Source: an uncultured bacterium
GTDB taxonomy: Bacteria; Pseudomonadota; Gammaproteobacteria; Burkholderiales; Burkholderiaceae_E
Direction: 5' to 3'
DNA length: 64,000 bases
Assembly: GCA_903907905.1 (NCBI GenBank)
Contig: CAIVPX010000131.1
Coordinates: 1 to 64,000, forward strand
In this document: in pieces, positions 12,755-21,289 of the stretch
Layout: each line of letters starts with the position of its first letter
Numbering within the stretch: the stretch's first letter is position 1
Made by a program: the position numbers and the translations under genes
Notes under the pieces: generated by a model
Databases searched by the model: none
Told to the model about the DNA's origin: nothing
The model's input: only the letters and a program-made list of their open reading frames with translations

Positions 12755-13861
12755 ATGGCCGATCACCTCATTCCGACGCGCGCGCTGCACACCTGGGTGG
12801 TCGATCTGTTTCGGGCCAGCGGTTCAAGCAGTCACGAGGCCACCCTGACCGCCGATCATCTGGTGGGCGCCAACCTTGCAGGTCACGACTCGCACGGCGT
12901 AGGCATGGCCCCCAAGTACGTCGCCTCGCTGCTCAACAACGAGCTGCAACTCAACCAGCGCGTCCGGGTGCTGACCGATACCGGCAGCATGGTGGTGGTC
13001 GACGGCCAGCGCGGCATGGGTCAGTCGGTGACGCATCAGGCCATGGAGATCGCCATCGAGCGGGCCCGCCAACACGGCTGCTGCGTAATGGCGCTGCGCA
13101 ATGCGCACCATCTCGGGCGGGTGGGCCACTGGGCCGAGCAGGCGATCGCCCAGTCACTGGTCTCGATTCACTTCACCAACGCCATCAGTCACATGGCCAT
13201 GGTGGCCCCGCACGGCGGCGCCCAGGCGCGTTTTCTGACCAACCCCTTCACCGTCGGCATCCCGATTGCGGGCAGCGAGCCCATCGTGCTCGATTTCGCC
13301 ACCAGCGCGGTGGCCCATGGCAAGGTCCGCGTGGCCTACAACAAGGGCGTCGCGGTACCGCCAGGCAGTCTGATCGATGCGCAAGGCCGGCCCACCGATG
13401 ACCCCGCGGTCATGTTCGAGCCCGAGGGCGGACCCTTCGGCTCGCTTCGTACCACCGGCGGACACAAGGGTCATGCGCTCGCCATGGTGTGCGAGCTGCT
13501 GGGCGCGGCGCTGACCGGCGGCGAGACGCTTCATCCGGGCAACCCGCTGCCCGTATCGGGCGTGTGGAACAACATGCTCGCCATCGTGTTCGATCCGGCC
13601 CGGCTCGGTACCGGGGCCTGGTTCGAGTCGCAGGCGCGCGACTTCATCGCCTGGGTCAAGTCGTCGCCGCCTGCCGCCGACAATCCCGAGGGCGAGGTGC
13701 TGGTGCCTGGCGAGCCGGAACGGCGGGCGCGACAGGCGCGCGCGCAGATGATTCCCATCGATCCGGGCACCATGGCCCAGATGGATGAGGCCAGCGCGTC
13801 GGTCGCGAGCCGCTTCGGGCAGTCGCCCGGACCGCTGTCAGCGCTCGAGCGCGGCTGCTGA
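12755..13861 (+). CDS. Ldh family oxidoreductase (malate/L-lactate/sulfolactate dehydrogenase type)
   Basis: A 368-residue member of the NAD(P)-dependent Ldh2/MdhII family, unrelated to classical LDH. Family marks include the N-terminal helical region with DHLVGANLAGHDSHGVG, the NAHHLGRVGHW motif carrying the catalytic histidine, and the glycine-rich TTGGHKGHALAMV segment. Such enzymes oxidise 2-hydroxy acids (malate, sulfolactate, ureidoglycolate and others); the substrate here is unknown. The start lies two bases after the FAA hydrolase stop. Confidence 0.9.
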   Translation: MADHLIPTRALHTWVVDLFRASGSSSHEATLTADHLVGANLAGHDSHGVGMAPKYVASLLNNELQLNQRVRVLTDTGSMVVVDGQRGMGQSVTHQAMEIAIERARQHGCCVMALRNAHHLGRVGHWAEQAIAQSLVSIHFTNAISHMAMVAPHGGAQARFLTNPFTVGIPIAGSEPIVLDFATSAVAHGKVRVAYNKGVAVPPGSLIDAQGRPTDDPAVMFEPEGGPFGSLRTTGGHKGHALAMVCELLGAALTGGETLHPGNPLPVSGVWNNMLAIVFDPARLGTGAWFESQARDFIAWVKSSPPAADNPEGEVLVPGEPERRARQARAQMIPIDPGTMAQMDEASASVASRFGQSPGPLSALERGC

Positions 13862-13878
13862 ACCCAGGGGACCGATCG

Positions 13879-14301
13879 ATGAGCGCAACGCGTCAATTCG
13901 CGCACCCCGTGCGCGTAAGCTTCGGTGACTGCGATCCGGCAGGCATCGTGTTCTATCCCAACTTCCTGCGCTGGTTCGATGCCGCCACGCACGAGATGTT
14001 CGGCGCGGTCGGGCTGCATGCCGCGCAGATCGTTCGAGACACCGGCCTGATCGCCTGGCCGCTGATCGACACCCGGGCGAGCTTTCGCTCGCCGGCCCGT
14101 TACGGCGAAACGATCGAGGTGCATTCGTCGATCAGCGAATGGCGGACCAAGACCCTGCATATCGAGCACCGCATCCTGCGCGGCTCGACCCTGCTGGTCG
14201 AGGGCTGGGAGATCCGCTTCGTGGGCGAGCACCCGGCCGATGATCCCGAGCGCCTGCGCGCAGTGACCATCCCGGACTGGATGCGCCAGGCCTTCGACTG
14301 A
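13879..14301 (+). CDS. Acyl-CoA thioesterase, 4-hydroxybenzoyl-CoA thioesterase type hotdog protein
   Basis: A 140-residue hotdog-fold thioesterase. The segment FGDCDPAGIVFYPNF is the 4HBT signature, and Asp19 (second Asp of DCD) corresponds to the catalytic aspartate of the Pseudomonas 4-hydroxybenzoyl-CoA thioesterase. It should hydrolyse an acyl- or aroyl-CoA to the free acid. Its place between a dehydrogenase and an unknown protein, downstream of a fumarylpyruvate-hydrolase-like gene, points to aromatic acid metabolism, but that is inference. Confidence 0.9.
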   Translation: MSATRQFAHPVRVSFGDCDPAGIVFYPNFLRWFDAATHEMFGAVGLHAAQIVRDTGLIAWPLIDTRASFRSPARYGETIEVHSSISEWRTKTLHIEHRILRGSTLLVEGWEIRFVGEHPADDPERLRAVTIPDWMRQAFD

Positions 14302-14302
14302 G

Positions 14303-14713
14303 ATGGACAAACCCGCGCCGGGCGGTGAGCCCTTCCTGCTCGATTCGATCGCATTGATCGGCGCGCTGGGCGAGCGCTCGCGCGATGCGGTGATCGTGTC
14401 GGGCTCACATGGCGGGGTATCAGCGGCCGAGTTCGTGGTCGACCACCCGCACCGGCCGCGCATCGTCTTCTACAACGATGCAGGCATCGGCAAGGACAGC
14501 GCCGGCATCGCGGGCCTGTCGATGCTGCAGGCCATCGGCGTGGCGGCCTGCGCCTACGCCCATCAGTCGGCGCGAATCGGCGAGGCCCGGGACGGCTATC
14601 GCCACGGCGTGATCAGTCATACGAACCCCCTCGCGTCGCGCCTGGGCATCAGCGCGGGTCAGCGCGTGGACGAAATTGTGCAGCGACTGCTCACGCCGCC
14701 GGTCAGGCGCTGA
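14303..14713 (+). CDS. Conserved protein of unknown function
   Basis: A 136-residue protein with an alpha/beta pattern and no family name I can assign. It has several Gly/charged motifs that look like a binding site: GSHGG (34-38), NDAGIGKDSAGI (58-69), HQSARIGEARDG (87-98) and SHTN (105-108). The motif-rich, loop-dense sequence and the absence of a signal peptide suggest a cytoplasmic enzyme. The ATG is one base after the thioesterase stop, so it is almost certainly the last gene of that operon. The 3' end overlaps the convergent EamA gene by 11 bases. Confidence 0.75.
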   Translation: MDKPAPGGEPFLLDSIALIGALGERSRDAVIVSGSHGGVSAAEFVVDHPHRPRIVFYNDAGIGKDSAGIAGLSMLQAIGVAACAYAHQSARIGEARDGYRHGVISHTNPLASRLGISAGQRVDEIVQRLLTPPVRR

Positions 14714-15578
14714 GCGACAAGGCCAGCACCCCGCAGGCGATCAGCAAGGCGCCCGACAGCCTGCGCCACATATCGGGCTCGCCCAGCAATCGCGCGCCAA
14801 ACAGCGTGGCGATCAGCAAGGAGAGTTCACGGGCCGGCGCCACCAGACTCACGGGTGCGAGCGTCATGGCCGCAAGCACCAGGATGTAGGCAGCGGGCGA
14901 CAGCAGCGCCACGACCAGCATCGGTCGCCAGTCGGATCGCAGGACCTCGCCCAGACGCGCTCGGCGCAGCCACGCCAGCGGCGCCAGCAGGACGGCGCGG
15001 CAGGTGATGCCCAGCCAGTCAAAGAGCAGGGGCGGCACCCCCAGGACGCGCACAGCCCGACCATCGTTGATGGTGTAGGCCGCAATCAACACGCCGGTCA
15101 GCAGCCCCCAGCCGAGCCCACTAAGGGTCGCTGCCGAGATCGGTCCGCGCAGCACGCTTGCACCCCCGGCGATGGTAAAGGTGCCCGCAACGATCATGAG
15201 CAGGCCCGCGAGCGCCATCGCGCTGAGCGTCTCGCCCAGCAGCGCCACGGCTGCGAGCGCCGCCAGCAGGGGGCCCGTGCCCCGGGCGACGGGATACACC
15301 ACCGACAGATCGGCCAGTTCGTAGGCACGCAGGAGCGTCAGAAAATACAGCACGTGAATGACGGCGCTGGCGCCCACCGCCGTCCACACCTCAAACGGCA
15401 ATCCGGCCAGCGCCTGCGCGTGCCAGCCGAGCGCAAGAGGCGCCCAAAGAACAGCGCTCAGGGCGGAGCAGCCAAACACGAACAGCACGCCCGATGCACC
15501 GCTGCGCTTGGCGGCCAGGTTCCAGAGCGCGTGCAGCAGGGCCGCAGCCAGCACGAGCGCAAGCGCAGACAGTGGCAT
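14703..15578 (-). CDS. EamA/DMT superfamily transporter
   Basis: A 291-residue, highly hydrophobic protein with about ten membrane segments arranged as two EamA repeats (about 1-140 and 150-290). The first half contains YFLTLLRAYELADLSVVYP and the second half RGTGPLLAAL-type and PVSLVAPARELSLLIATLFG stretches typical of drug/metabolite transporters. The substrate is unknown. The ATG at 15578 gives a normal family N-terminus that begins directly with a membrane segment. It is convergent with the catabolic operon to its left. Confidence 0.87.
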   Translation of the reverse strand: MPLSALALVLAAALLHALWNLAAKRSGASGVLFVFGCSALSAVLWAPLALGWHAQALAGLPFEVWTAVGASAVIHVLYFLTLLRAYELADLSVVYPVARGTGPLLAALAAVALLGETLSAMALAGLLMIVAGTFTIAGGASVLRGPISAATLSGLGWGLLTGVLIAAYTINDGRAVRVLGVPPLLFDWLGITCRAVLLAPLAWLRRARLGEVLRSDWRPMLVVALLSPAAYILVLAAMTLAPVSLVAPARELSLLIATLFGARLLGEPDMWRRLSGALLIACGVLALSLSA

Positions 15579-15702
15579 CTCAGGCGCCGGCCCCAGGCCA
15601 TCCGGTGGAAGACAGACCCGACATCGTGCAAGCTTCGGGCATCATGACGGCCTGGTCAAATATCTTGCATGCCCGTGACGGCACGCTGACGAGGTCTTTC
15701 CC

Positions 15703-16122
15703 ATGGCGCTTCACCCCTTTCATCTGGCGTTCCCGGTTCGCGATCTAAACGAGGCGCGCGCTTTCTACGGCGGCCTGCTCGGCTGTCCCGAGGGCCGCAG
15801 CAGCCCGGAGTGGATCGACTTCGATCTTTACGGCCATCAGGTGGTGGCCCACCTTGCCCCGGACCAGGCTGGCCATGCCAGCACCAACGCGGTCGACGGC
15901 GACAACGTGCCGGTGCGGCACTTTGGGGTGGTGCTGCCCATGGCTGAATGGGAGGCCCTGGCCAAACGCCTGCAGGCTGCCGGGCAGCGCTTCATCATCG
16001 AACCGCATATCCGCTTCAAGGGTCAGGTCGGCGAGCAGGCCACCATGTTCTTTCTCGACCCCTCTGGAAACGCCATCGAGTTCAAGGCCTTCAAGGATCT
16101 GTCGTCGCTGTTCGCGAAATAG
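15703..16122 (+). CDS. VOC family protein (glyoxalase/extradiol dioxygenase fold)
   Basis: A 139-residue vicinal-oxygen-chelate protein starting [19 protein letters not shown] and ending [16 protein letters not shown]. These correspond to the two conserved metal-ligand regions (His near residue 7, Glu in AIEFK). Proteins of this type annotate as glyoxalase-like or extradiol-dioxygenase-like; the substrate cannot be inferred. A GAGG ribosome binding site is visible about 10 bases before the ATG. The rhodanese gene follows 36 bases downstream on the same strand. Confidence 0.87.
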   Translation: MALHPFHLAFPVRDLNEARAFYGGLLGCPEGRSSPEWIDFDLYGHQVVAHLAPDQAGHASTNAVDGDNVPVRHFGVVLPMAEWEALAKRLQAAGQRFIIEPHIRFKGQVGEQATMFFLDPSGNAIEFKAFKDLSSLFAK

Positions 16123-16158
16123 ACGGCCGCGCTGACCCTCAGAACCATCCGACACGCC

Positions 16159-16551
16159 ATGGAACATCTTCTGCCCCGCGCCGCGCACCAGTTCATCCAG
16201 TCTCATCCGGACGCGCTCTTTGTCGACTGCCGCAGCGATGCCGAGTTCTTTTTCGTGGGACACGCCACCGGCGCCATTCACCTCGCCTGGCACGAGGGCC
16301 CCGACTGGGAGGTCAATCCCGACTTCGTGCCCGAGATGAAGAGTCTGGTCGATCACTCGCTCGACCGGCCCATCGTCATCATCTGTCGCAGCGGCCAGCG
16401 CTCGGTCGACGCCGGCAAGGCCCTCGAGGCCGTGGGCTTCACGCGCGTCTACAACGTGCTGCACGGATTCGAGGGTGATCTGAATGCCGAGCGCCAGCGC
16501 GGCAAGCTCAACGGCTGGCGCTTCGACGGCCTGCCTTGGGAACAGTTCTGA
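16159..16551 (+). CDS. Rhodanese-like domain protein
   Basis: A 130-residue single-domain rhodanese. The active-site loop is CRSGQR with Cys76 as the sulfur-carrying residue, and the N-terminal DCRSDAEF is the CH2A-like motif. It has no signal peptide, so it is probably cytoplasmic. Such small rhodaneses move sulfane sulfur between partners; the partner is unknown. It is convergent with the CobW-like gene, whose stop is 21 bases away. Confidence 0.9.
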   Translation: MEHLLPRAAHQFIQSHPDALFVDCRSDAEFFFVGHATGAIHLAWHEGPDWEVNPDFVPEMKSLVDHSLDRPIVIICRSGQRSVDAGKALEAVGFTRVYNVLHGFEGDLNAERQRGKLNGWRFDGLPWEQF

Positions 16552-16572
16552 AACACCCCGGGTGGTACTGAG

Positions 16573-17601
16573 CTAGGCGAGCCGACAGGCGAGCAGCGCC
16601 TCGACCAGGGCCGCCCGATCCGCGCCGTCGCCCATCGATGACCCCTGCAGCATCAGGCGGCTGTCGCGCCGCCACACGCAAGGCTCGGGCTGCCCGTCGC
16701 GCCAGCGATACCACTCCCGCTCCGTCCGGAACACCGCATTCAGGCGCCTGTCCGGCCATCGAGCCCTGAAACCGCTGAGCGTGTCAGCGATTCGCACGCG
16801 ATCAAAGACCTGCTCCGGCGCCGCCCGCCACAGCCAGCCCGGCGCAGGCTGCAACGCCGATTGTCTCGGCTCGTCCGCGTCGGCTGTGCCGGACGGTGGC
16901 TCGTCAAGCACCGCGGCAAGGTGGCCTTCGGCAGGCCACACCGTCGCGACCGGTGGCAGCCTGGGCGTCAGAGGCCCGCCGTCGACACACGCCGCCGGGG
17001 CACCGACCGGCGGCCCCCACCAGTGCTCGATCTCGAGGTCAAACGGCTGCAGGGCCCGCACCCGATCCGCCAGCGCGAGGCGCTCAGGCTGGGCGAGCGG
17101 CAGCGGGTGTCTGAGCACCACCCGATCCGCACATTCGATCTGCTCGCGCAGCCAGGGCGCATGCGGTCCGGCCAGTCTTTCCTCGAGGCGCGCGGCATCA
17201 AGCACCGCCACCACCCCGGTCAGGCGCACCGCGCGCAACAACTCGCCCGTACGCAGCATATCGATCAGAGCTGCCGGATGGCCGGTTCCGCTCAGCTCGA
17301 TCAGCAGGTGCTCCCAGGGGCCACGTCTGAGCAGACGGCCCAGCGCGTTCCGAACGCTCAGTCGACCCGTGCAGCAGGCGCATCCGCCCATCGACTCGAG
17401 CGCGGGGTCGCTGTCGCCCCCTGATGCGCCCGAGGCCCGCGGCAACTTGAATGTCTCCCCCTGATCACGCAGCACCGCCCAGCGTGCTGCGCCTGGCAGG
17501 GCGCCGCGCCAAACCTCGATCAGGCGGCTCTTGCCCGCACCGACCAAGCCCGTGACCAGCGTGGCCGTCAGCATGGCCGCTGGCACCGGGCGCGGCCCCA
17601 T
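16573..17601 (-). CDS. CobW/G3E-type P-loop protein with a degenerate G4 motif
   Basis: A 342-residue protein of the CobW/UreG/HypB type. It has a P-loop (TGLVGAGKS, about 17-25) and the metal-binding Cys-x-Cys-Cys motif GGCACC (Cys74, Cys76, Cys77) that defines COG0523 metallochaperones. A CobW C-terminal domain (about 225-340) follows. The guanine-specificity motif, normally N/TKxD after ADRVVL, reads RHPL here, so GTP use is uncertain. The start could be 17601 or 17574; neither has a clear ribosome binding site. It lies 28 bases after trkH on the same strand and may be read from that operon. Confidence 0.75.
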   Translation of the reverse strand: MGPRPVPAAMLTATLVTGLVGAGKSRLIEVWRGALPGAARWAVLRDQGETFKLPRASGASGGDSDPALESMGGCACCTGRLSVRNALGRLLRRGPWEHLLIELSGTGHPAALIDMLRTGELLRAVRLTGVVAVLDAARLEERLAGPHAPWLREQIECADRVVLRHPLPLAQPERLALADRVRALQPFDLEIEHWWGPPVGAPAACVDGGPLTPRLPPVATVWPAEGHLAAVLDEPPSGTADADEPRQSALQPAPGWLWRAAPEQVFDRVRIADTLSGFRARWPDRRLNAVFRTEREWYRWRDGQPEPCVWRRDSRLMLQGSSMGDGADRAALVEALLACRLA

Positions 17602-17629
17602 ACGCGTGGGCAAGCTAAATGCATGCGCC

Positions 17630-19084
17630 TCAGCGACGCCAGAACGCTGGCATGAGCACCGCAAAGAAGGTGAGCAGCTCGAGCCGGCCGGCCAGCATGG
17701 CCACCGCGAGCAGCAGGGCCTGAAAGTCGTTGAGCGAGCTGAAATTGGCGCTGGGACCGAAGCTGCCAAGGGCGGGCCCCAGGTTGTTGACCGAGGCCAC
17801 CACTGCGGAAAATGCCGAGATGAAGTCGACGCCCGTAAGAAGCAACACGAAGGTGAGCAGCAACTGCGTCGCCCCCCACAACAGCATGAAGCCCAGCACT
17901 GCGAAGATCACCCGGTTTTGCACCTGGTTGCCGTTGATCGACAGTGGGATGACGGCGCGCGGGTGAATGAGTCGCTCGAGCTCGCGACGCGCCTGCTTGA
18001 GCAAAATGATCGCGCGCACCATTTTGATGCCGCCGCCGGTGGATCCGGCTGACGAAGCGATGCAGGCGAGCAGCAACATCCAGAGTGGTGCAAACACAGG
18101 CCAGCTTGAATAGTCCCGGGTGACAAATCCCGTGGAGGTGGCCACCGATACGGTATTGAAAAAGCCGTGGCGTATGGCCTGCTGCCAGGATTCAAACTCC
18201 GCCCCCAGCCCGAGCAGCACGCTCAGGCCCGCCGCGCTCAGCACAATGAGCAGCACCGATGACGAGGCCTCGATGTCGCGAACGTACACGCGCAGCGACC
18301 GCTCCCGAAACGCGACGAAGTGAGTCGCAAAATTGATGGTCGAAAGCGTCATGAAAACCATCAGGACAAGCTCGATGCGCAGAGAATCGAACCCGCCAAT
18401 GCTGGCATCTCGGGTGGAAAATCCGCCGAGCGATACGGTGGACAGCGCATGGCAGACCGCTTCGAACACCGGCATGCCGGCCAGCCACAGACTCAGCCCG
18501 CAGGCCAGCGTGATCAGCAGATAGGTAAGCCAGAGGTACTTGGCGGTCTGCGTGATACGCGGGGTAAGTTTGCCCTCTTTCATGGGGCCGGGCGTCTCGG
18601 CCCGAAACAGTTGCATGCCCCCCACTCCCAGGAGCGGCAACACCGCCACCACCAGAACGATGATGCCCATGCCCCCGAACCACTGTAACAGGTGGCGCCA
18701 GAGATTGACCGACTGGGGCAGGGCGTCGAGCCCCGACAATACGGTTGAACCCGTGGTGGTCAGCGCCGAAACCGACTCGAAAAACGCCTGGGCGAGCGAC
18801 AGCTGCGGACAGGCCACCCAGAGCGGCGGCACCGCGGCAAGCGACACCGCGAGCCAGCCCAGCACCACTAGCAAGGCGCCGTCGCGCGGCTGCAGCTCGC
18901 GGCCAAAGGATCGGGTGCTGCCCCACAGAACCAGACCCGCGATCAGGCAGCCGGCACCGGAGAGCGCAAAGAGCCAGTGCATGCCGTCGGCCACCACCAA
19001 CGACCAGCCCAGCGGAATCACAAACACCCCGGCAAACAGCATGAGCAGGCTCGCCAGCACATGAACGACGACCAGAAGACGCAT
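17630..19084 (-). CDS. trkH: Potassium uptake protein TrkH
   Basis: A 484-residue integral membrane protein of the Trk/Ktr/HKT family with repeated membrane-pore-membrane units; filter-like segments such as TTTGST, STVSLGGFST, ATSTGFVTRD and NNLGPALG are visible. It forms the K+ channel-like subunit and works with TrkA. ATG at 19084 lies 4 bases after the trkA stop. An in-frame GTG at 19105 would overlap trkA and add seven residues; the ATG start matches the usual MRLL N-terminus. Confidence 0.93.
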   Translation of the reverse strand: MRLLVVVHVLASLLMLFAGVFVIPLGWSLVVADGMHWLFALSGAGCLIAGLVLWGSTRSFGRELQPRDGALLVVLGWLAVSLAAVPPLWVACPQLSLAQAFFESVSALTTTGSTVLSGLDALPQSVNLWRHLLQWFGGMGIIVLVVAVLPLLGVGGMQLFRAETPGPMKEGKLTPRITQTAKYLWLTYLLITLACGLSLWLAGMPVFEAVCHALSTVSLGGFSTRDASIGGFDSLRIELVLMVFMTLSTINFATHFVAFRERSLRVYVRDIEASSSVLLIVLSAAGLSVLLGLGAEFESWQQAIRHGFFNTVSVATSTGFVTRDYSSWPVFAPLWMLLLACIASSAGSTGGGIKMVRAIILLKQARRELERLIHPRAVIPLSINGNQVQNRVIFAVLGFMLLWGATQLLLTFVLLLTGVDFISAFSAVVASVNNLGPALGSFGPSANFSSLNDFQALLLAVAMLAGRLELLTFFAVLMPAFWRR

Positions 19085-19088
19085 CACG

Positions 19089-20516
19089 TCAGAAGAACCC
19101 GACACCGACCTGAAACAGCTTCTCGACCTGGGGAAGCAGCCGCTTGTTACTCACAAATACGATCACGTGGTCTTCGGCCTCGATGACCGTATCGTGATGC
19201 GCCATGATCACCTCGAAACCGGCCGTGGCCTCGGTCGCCAGCGGGTCGAGTCGGGTGGGCGCGAGCGAGCGGATGATGGCGCCGATGGCCGCGCCCTGGG
19301 GCAGATTGATCTGCTCGATGCGCCGGCCCACCACCTTCGAGGATTTGGCGTCGCCGTGCGCGATGGCCTCAAGCGCCTCGGCCGCGCCGCGCCGCAGCGA
19401 GTGCACCGCGGCGACATCGCCCAGCCGCACGTGCTTGAGCAGTTCACCGATCGTGGCCTGCGCCGGAACAATCGCAATGTCGATGCGATTGCCCTCGACG
19501 AGATCAGCGTAGGCCTGGCGGTTGATGAGCGAGATGGTTCGGCGCGCCCCCATGCGTTTGGCCAGCATGCACGACATGATGTTGTTCTCATCGTCCGAGG
19601 TGAGGGCCACGAACAGATCCATCTCGTTGACGCTCTCTTCGGCCAGCAGCTCCTCGTCGGTGCAGTCCCCGTGAAGCACCAGCGCGTTCGAGGAGTCGAG
19701 CTGGCTCGACAGATAGTTGCACCGCGTCCGGTTGGGCTCGATCACCTTGACCTGATAGGCGGCGCCCAAGCCACGCGCCAGACGTAAACCGATGTTGCCA
19801 CCCCCGGCGATCATGACCCGCCGGACCGGCTTGTCCATCCGACGCAGATCGGAGAGCGCCGTGCGAATGTGCTCAGCCGCTGCCAGCAGAAACACCTCGT
19901 CACCCGGCTCGATCAGCGTGTCGCCGTCAGGCGTGATGGCGCGGTCTTTGCGAAAGATGGCCACGACCCGCATGTCGACATTGGGGTGCGCCGCGCGCAG
20001 GTCTCGAATAGGGTGAGACACCAACGGCCCGCCCTCGTAGGCCCTGACCGCGATCAGGCTGGCCCGGCCACCGGCGAACTCGAGCACCTGCAGGGCTTCG
20101 GGAAACTCGATGAGTTTGAGCACATAGTCGGTCACCGTCTGCTCGGGGCAAATCAGGTGGTCGACCTGAAACCCATCGACACCGGTGATTTCGGGATGCT
20201 CAAGGAACTCGGGTGCGCGGATTCGGGCAATGCGGGTGGGTACGTTGAACAGTCGCGCGGCGAGCTGACAGGCCACCAGATTGGTTTCATCGCGTGCCGC
20301 CGTGGCGATCAGCATGTCGGCATCCTCGATGCCCGCCTGGCTGAGCACCGGGGGATGGGTGCCGTTACCGGCCACCGTGCGCAGGTCGAGCCGATCCTGC
20401 AGCGCCGCCAGCTGCGCCACATCGGTGTCGACGACCGTGATGTCATTACGCTCCGAGACCAGACTCTCGGCCACCGAGGCGCCCACGCGCCCGGCCCCCA
20501 GGATGACGATCTTCAA
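19089..20516 (-). CDS. trkA: Trk system potassium transporter NAD-binding subunit TrkA
   Basis: A 475-residue peripheral membrane protein with two RCK units. Each has a Rossmann NAD-binding domain (GAGRVG near residue 7; GGGNIGLRLA near 237) followed by a TrkA-C domain. It gates TrkH in response to nucleotides. The start is TTG (KIVILGAG follows immediately, as in the family). This TTG shares three bases with the TGA stop of the upstream response regulator (TTGA), suggesting coupled translation. trkH follows 4 bases later. Confidence 0.96.
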   Translation of the reverse strand: MKIVILGAGRVGASVAESLVSERNDITVVDTDVAQLAALQDRLDLRTVAGNGTHPPVLSQAGIEDADMLIATAARDETNLVACQLAARLFNVPTRIARIRAPEFLEHPEITGVDGFQVDHLICPEQTVTDYVLKLIEFPEALQVLEFAGGRASLIAVRAYEGGPLVSHPIRDLRAAHPNVDMRVVAIFRKDRAITPDGDTLIEPGDEVFLLAAAEHIRTALSDLRRMDKPVRRVMIAGGGNIGLRLARGLGAAYQVKVIEPNRTRCNYLSSQLDSSNALVLHGDCTDEELLAEESVNEMDLFVALTSDDENNIMSCMLAKRMGARRTISLINRQAYADLVEGNRIDIAIVPAQATIGELLKHVRLGDVAAVHSLRRGAAEALEAIAHGDAKSSKVVGRRIEQINLPQGAAIGAIIRSLAPTRLDPLATEATAGFEVIMAHHDTVIEAEDHVIVFVSNKRLLPQVEKLFQVGVGFF

Positions 20517-21277
20517 TTGGCGTTCTTGCGCCAGGCGCCACGGGCCAGATCGATGCCCAGCTGCTTGAGCTTGCGATAGAGGTGCGTGCGCTCAAGGCCG
20601 GTGCGCTCGGCCACCCGGGTCATGCTGCCCTGTTCGCGCAGCAGGTGATGCTCAAAGTAGGTACGCTCAAAGGCATCCCGCGCCTCGCGAAGCGGCAGGT
20701 CGAGCGCAAGTTCACGCACCAGCAGTCTTCCGGCCACCGGCGGCTCCTCAATCGGGGCGGCGGTTTGAGGCACCGGCGAAAGCTCGGGCGGTACGAGACC
20801 TACGACCGGCAAACCGGCTGCTTCGGCACTCTCGGGCACGGCCAGCGTCGCAGCGACAGCCATCCCCTGAGGGCGCACCCCCGGCGCGGGCGTCACGCCA
20901 GCATGGGGCGCTGCGGCCCGGGACAGGCCAGACTGGACGGCACGCAACAGTTTTTGCAGCGTGATGGGTTTTTCGAGAAAGTCGATCGCGCCGATACGTG
21001 TCGCCTCGACGGCGGTGTCCACCGTAGCGTGGCCCGACATCATGATGACCGGCATGGTGAGCTTGCCGCTGCCCGCCCACTCCCGCAACAGCGTTACGCC
21101 GTCGGTATCGGGCATCCAGATGTCGAGCAGCACCAGGTCGATCGGCTGGGCGTTGCGCAGGTCTCGGGCCTGCTGGGCGCTATCGGCCAACAGCACCGTG
21201 TGGCCCTCGTCTCCGAGAATCTCGGAGAGCAATTCGCGAATGCCGACTTCATCATCGACGACGAGGATCTCGGCCAT
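20513..21277 (-). CDS. ntrX: NtrX-like response regulator lacking the AAA+ domain
   Basis: A 254-residue response regulator with a receiver domain (about 1-120; phospho-acceptor Asp52, Lys103) and a C-terminal Fis-type helix-turn-helix (about 210-248; RVAERTGLERTHLYRKLKQLGID region). The C-terminus is NtrX-like, but the sigma-54-interacting AAA+ ATPase domain of classical NtrX (about 450 residues) is replaced by an Ala/Pro-rich linker of about 60 residues. It is partnered with the NtrY-type kinase directly upstream (12-base gap). It probably controls respiration, nitrogen or envelope genes by direct DNA binding; the name is by context. Confidence 0.85.
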   Translation of the reverse strand: MAEILVVDDEVGIRELLSEILGDEGHTVLLADSAQQARDLRNAQPIDLVLLDIWMPDTDGVTLLREWAGSGKLTMPVIMMSGHATVDTAVEATRIGAIDFLEKPITLQKLLRAVQSGLSRAAAPHAGVTPAPGVRPQGMAVAATLAVPESAEAAGLPVVGLVPPELSPVPQTAAPIEEPPVAGRLLVRELALDLPLREARDAFERTYFEHHLLREQGSMTRVAERTGLERTHLYRKLKQLGIDLARGAWRKNAN

Positions 21278-21289
21278 GCAGTGAACTCT

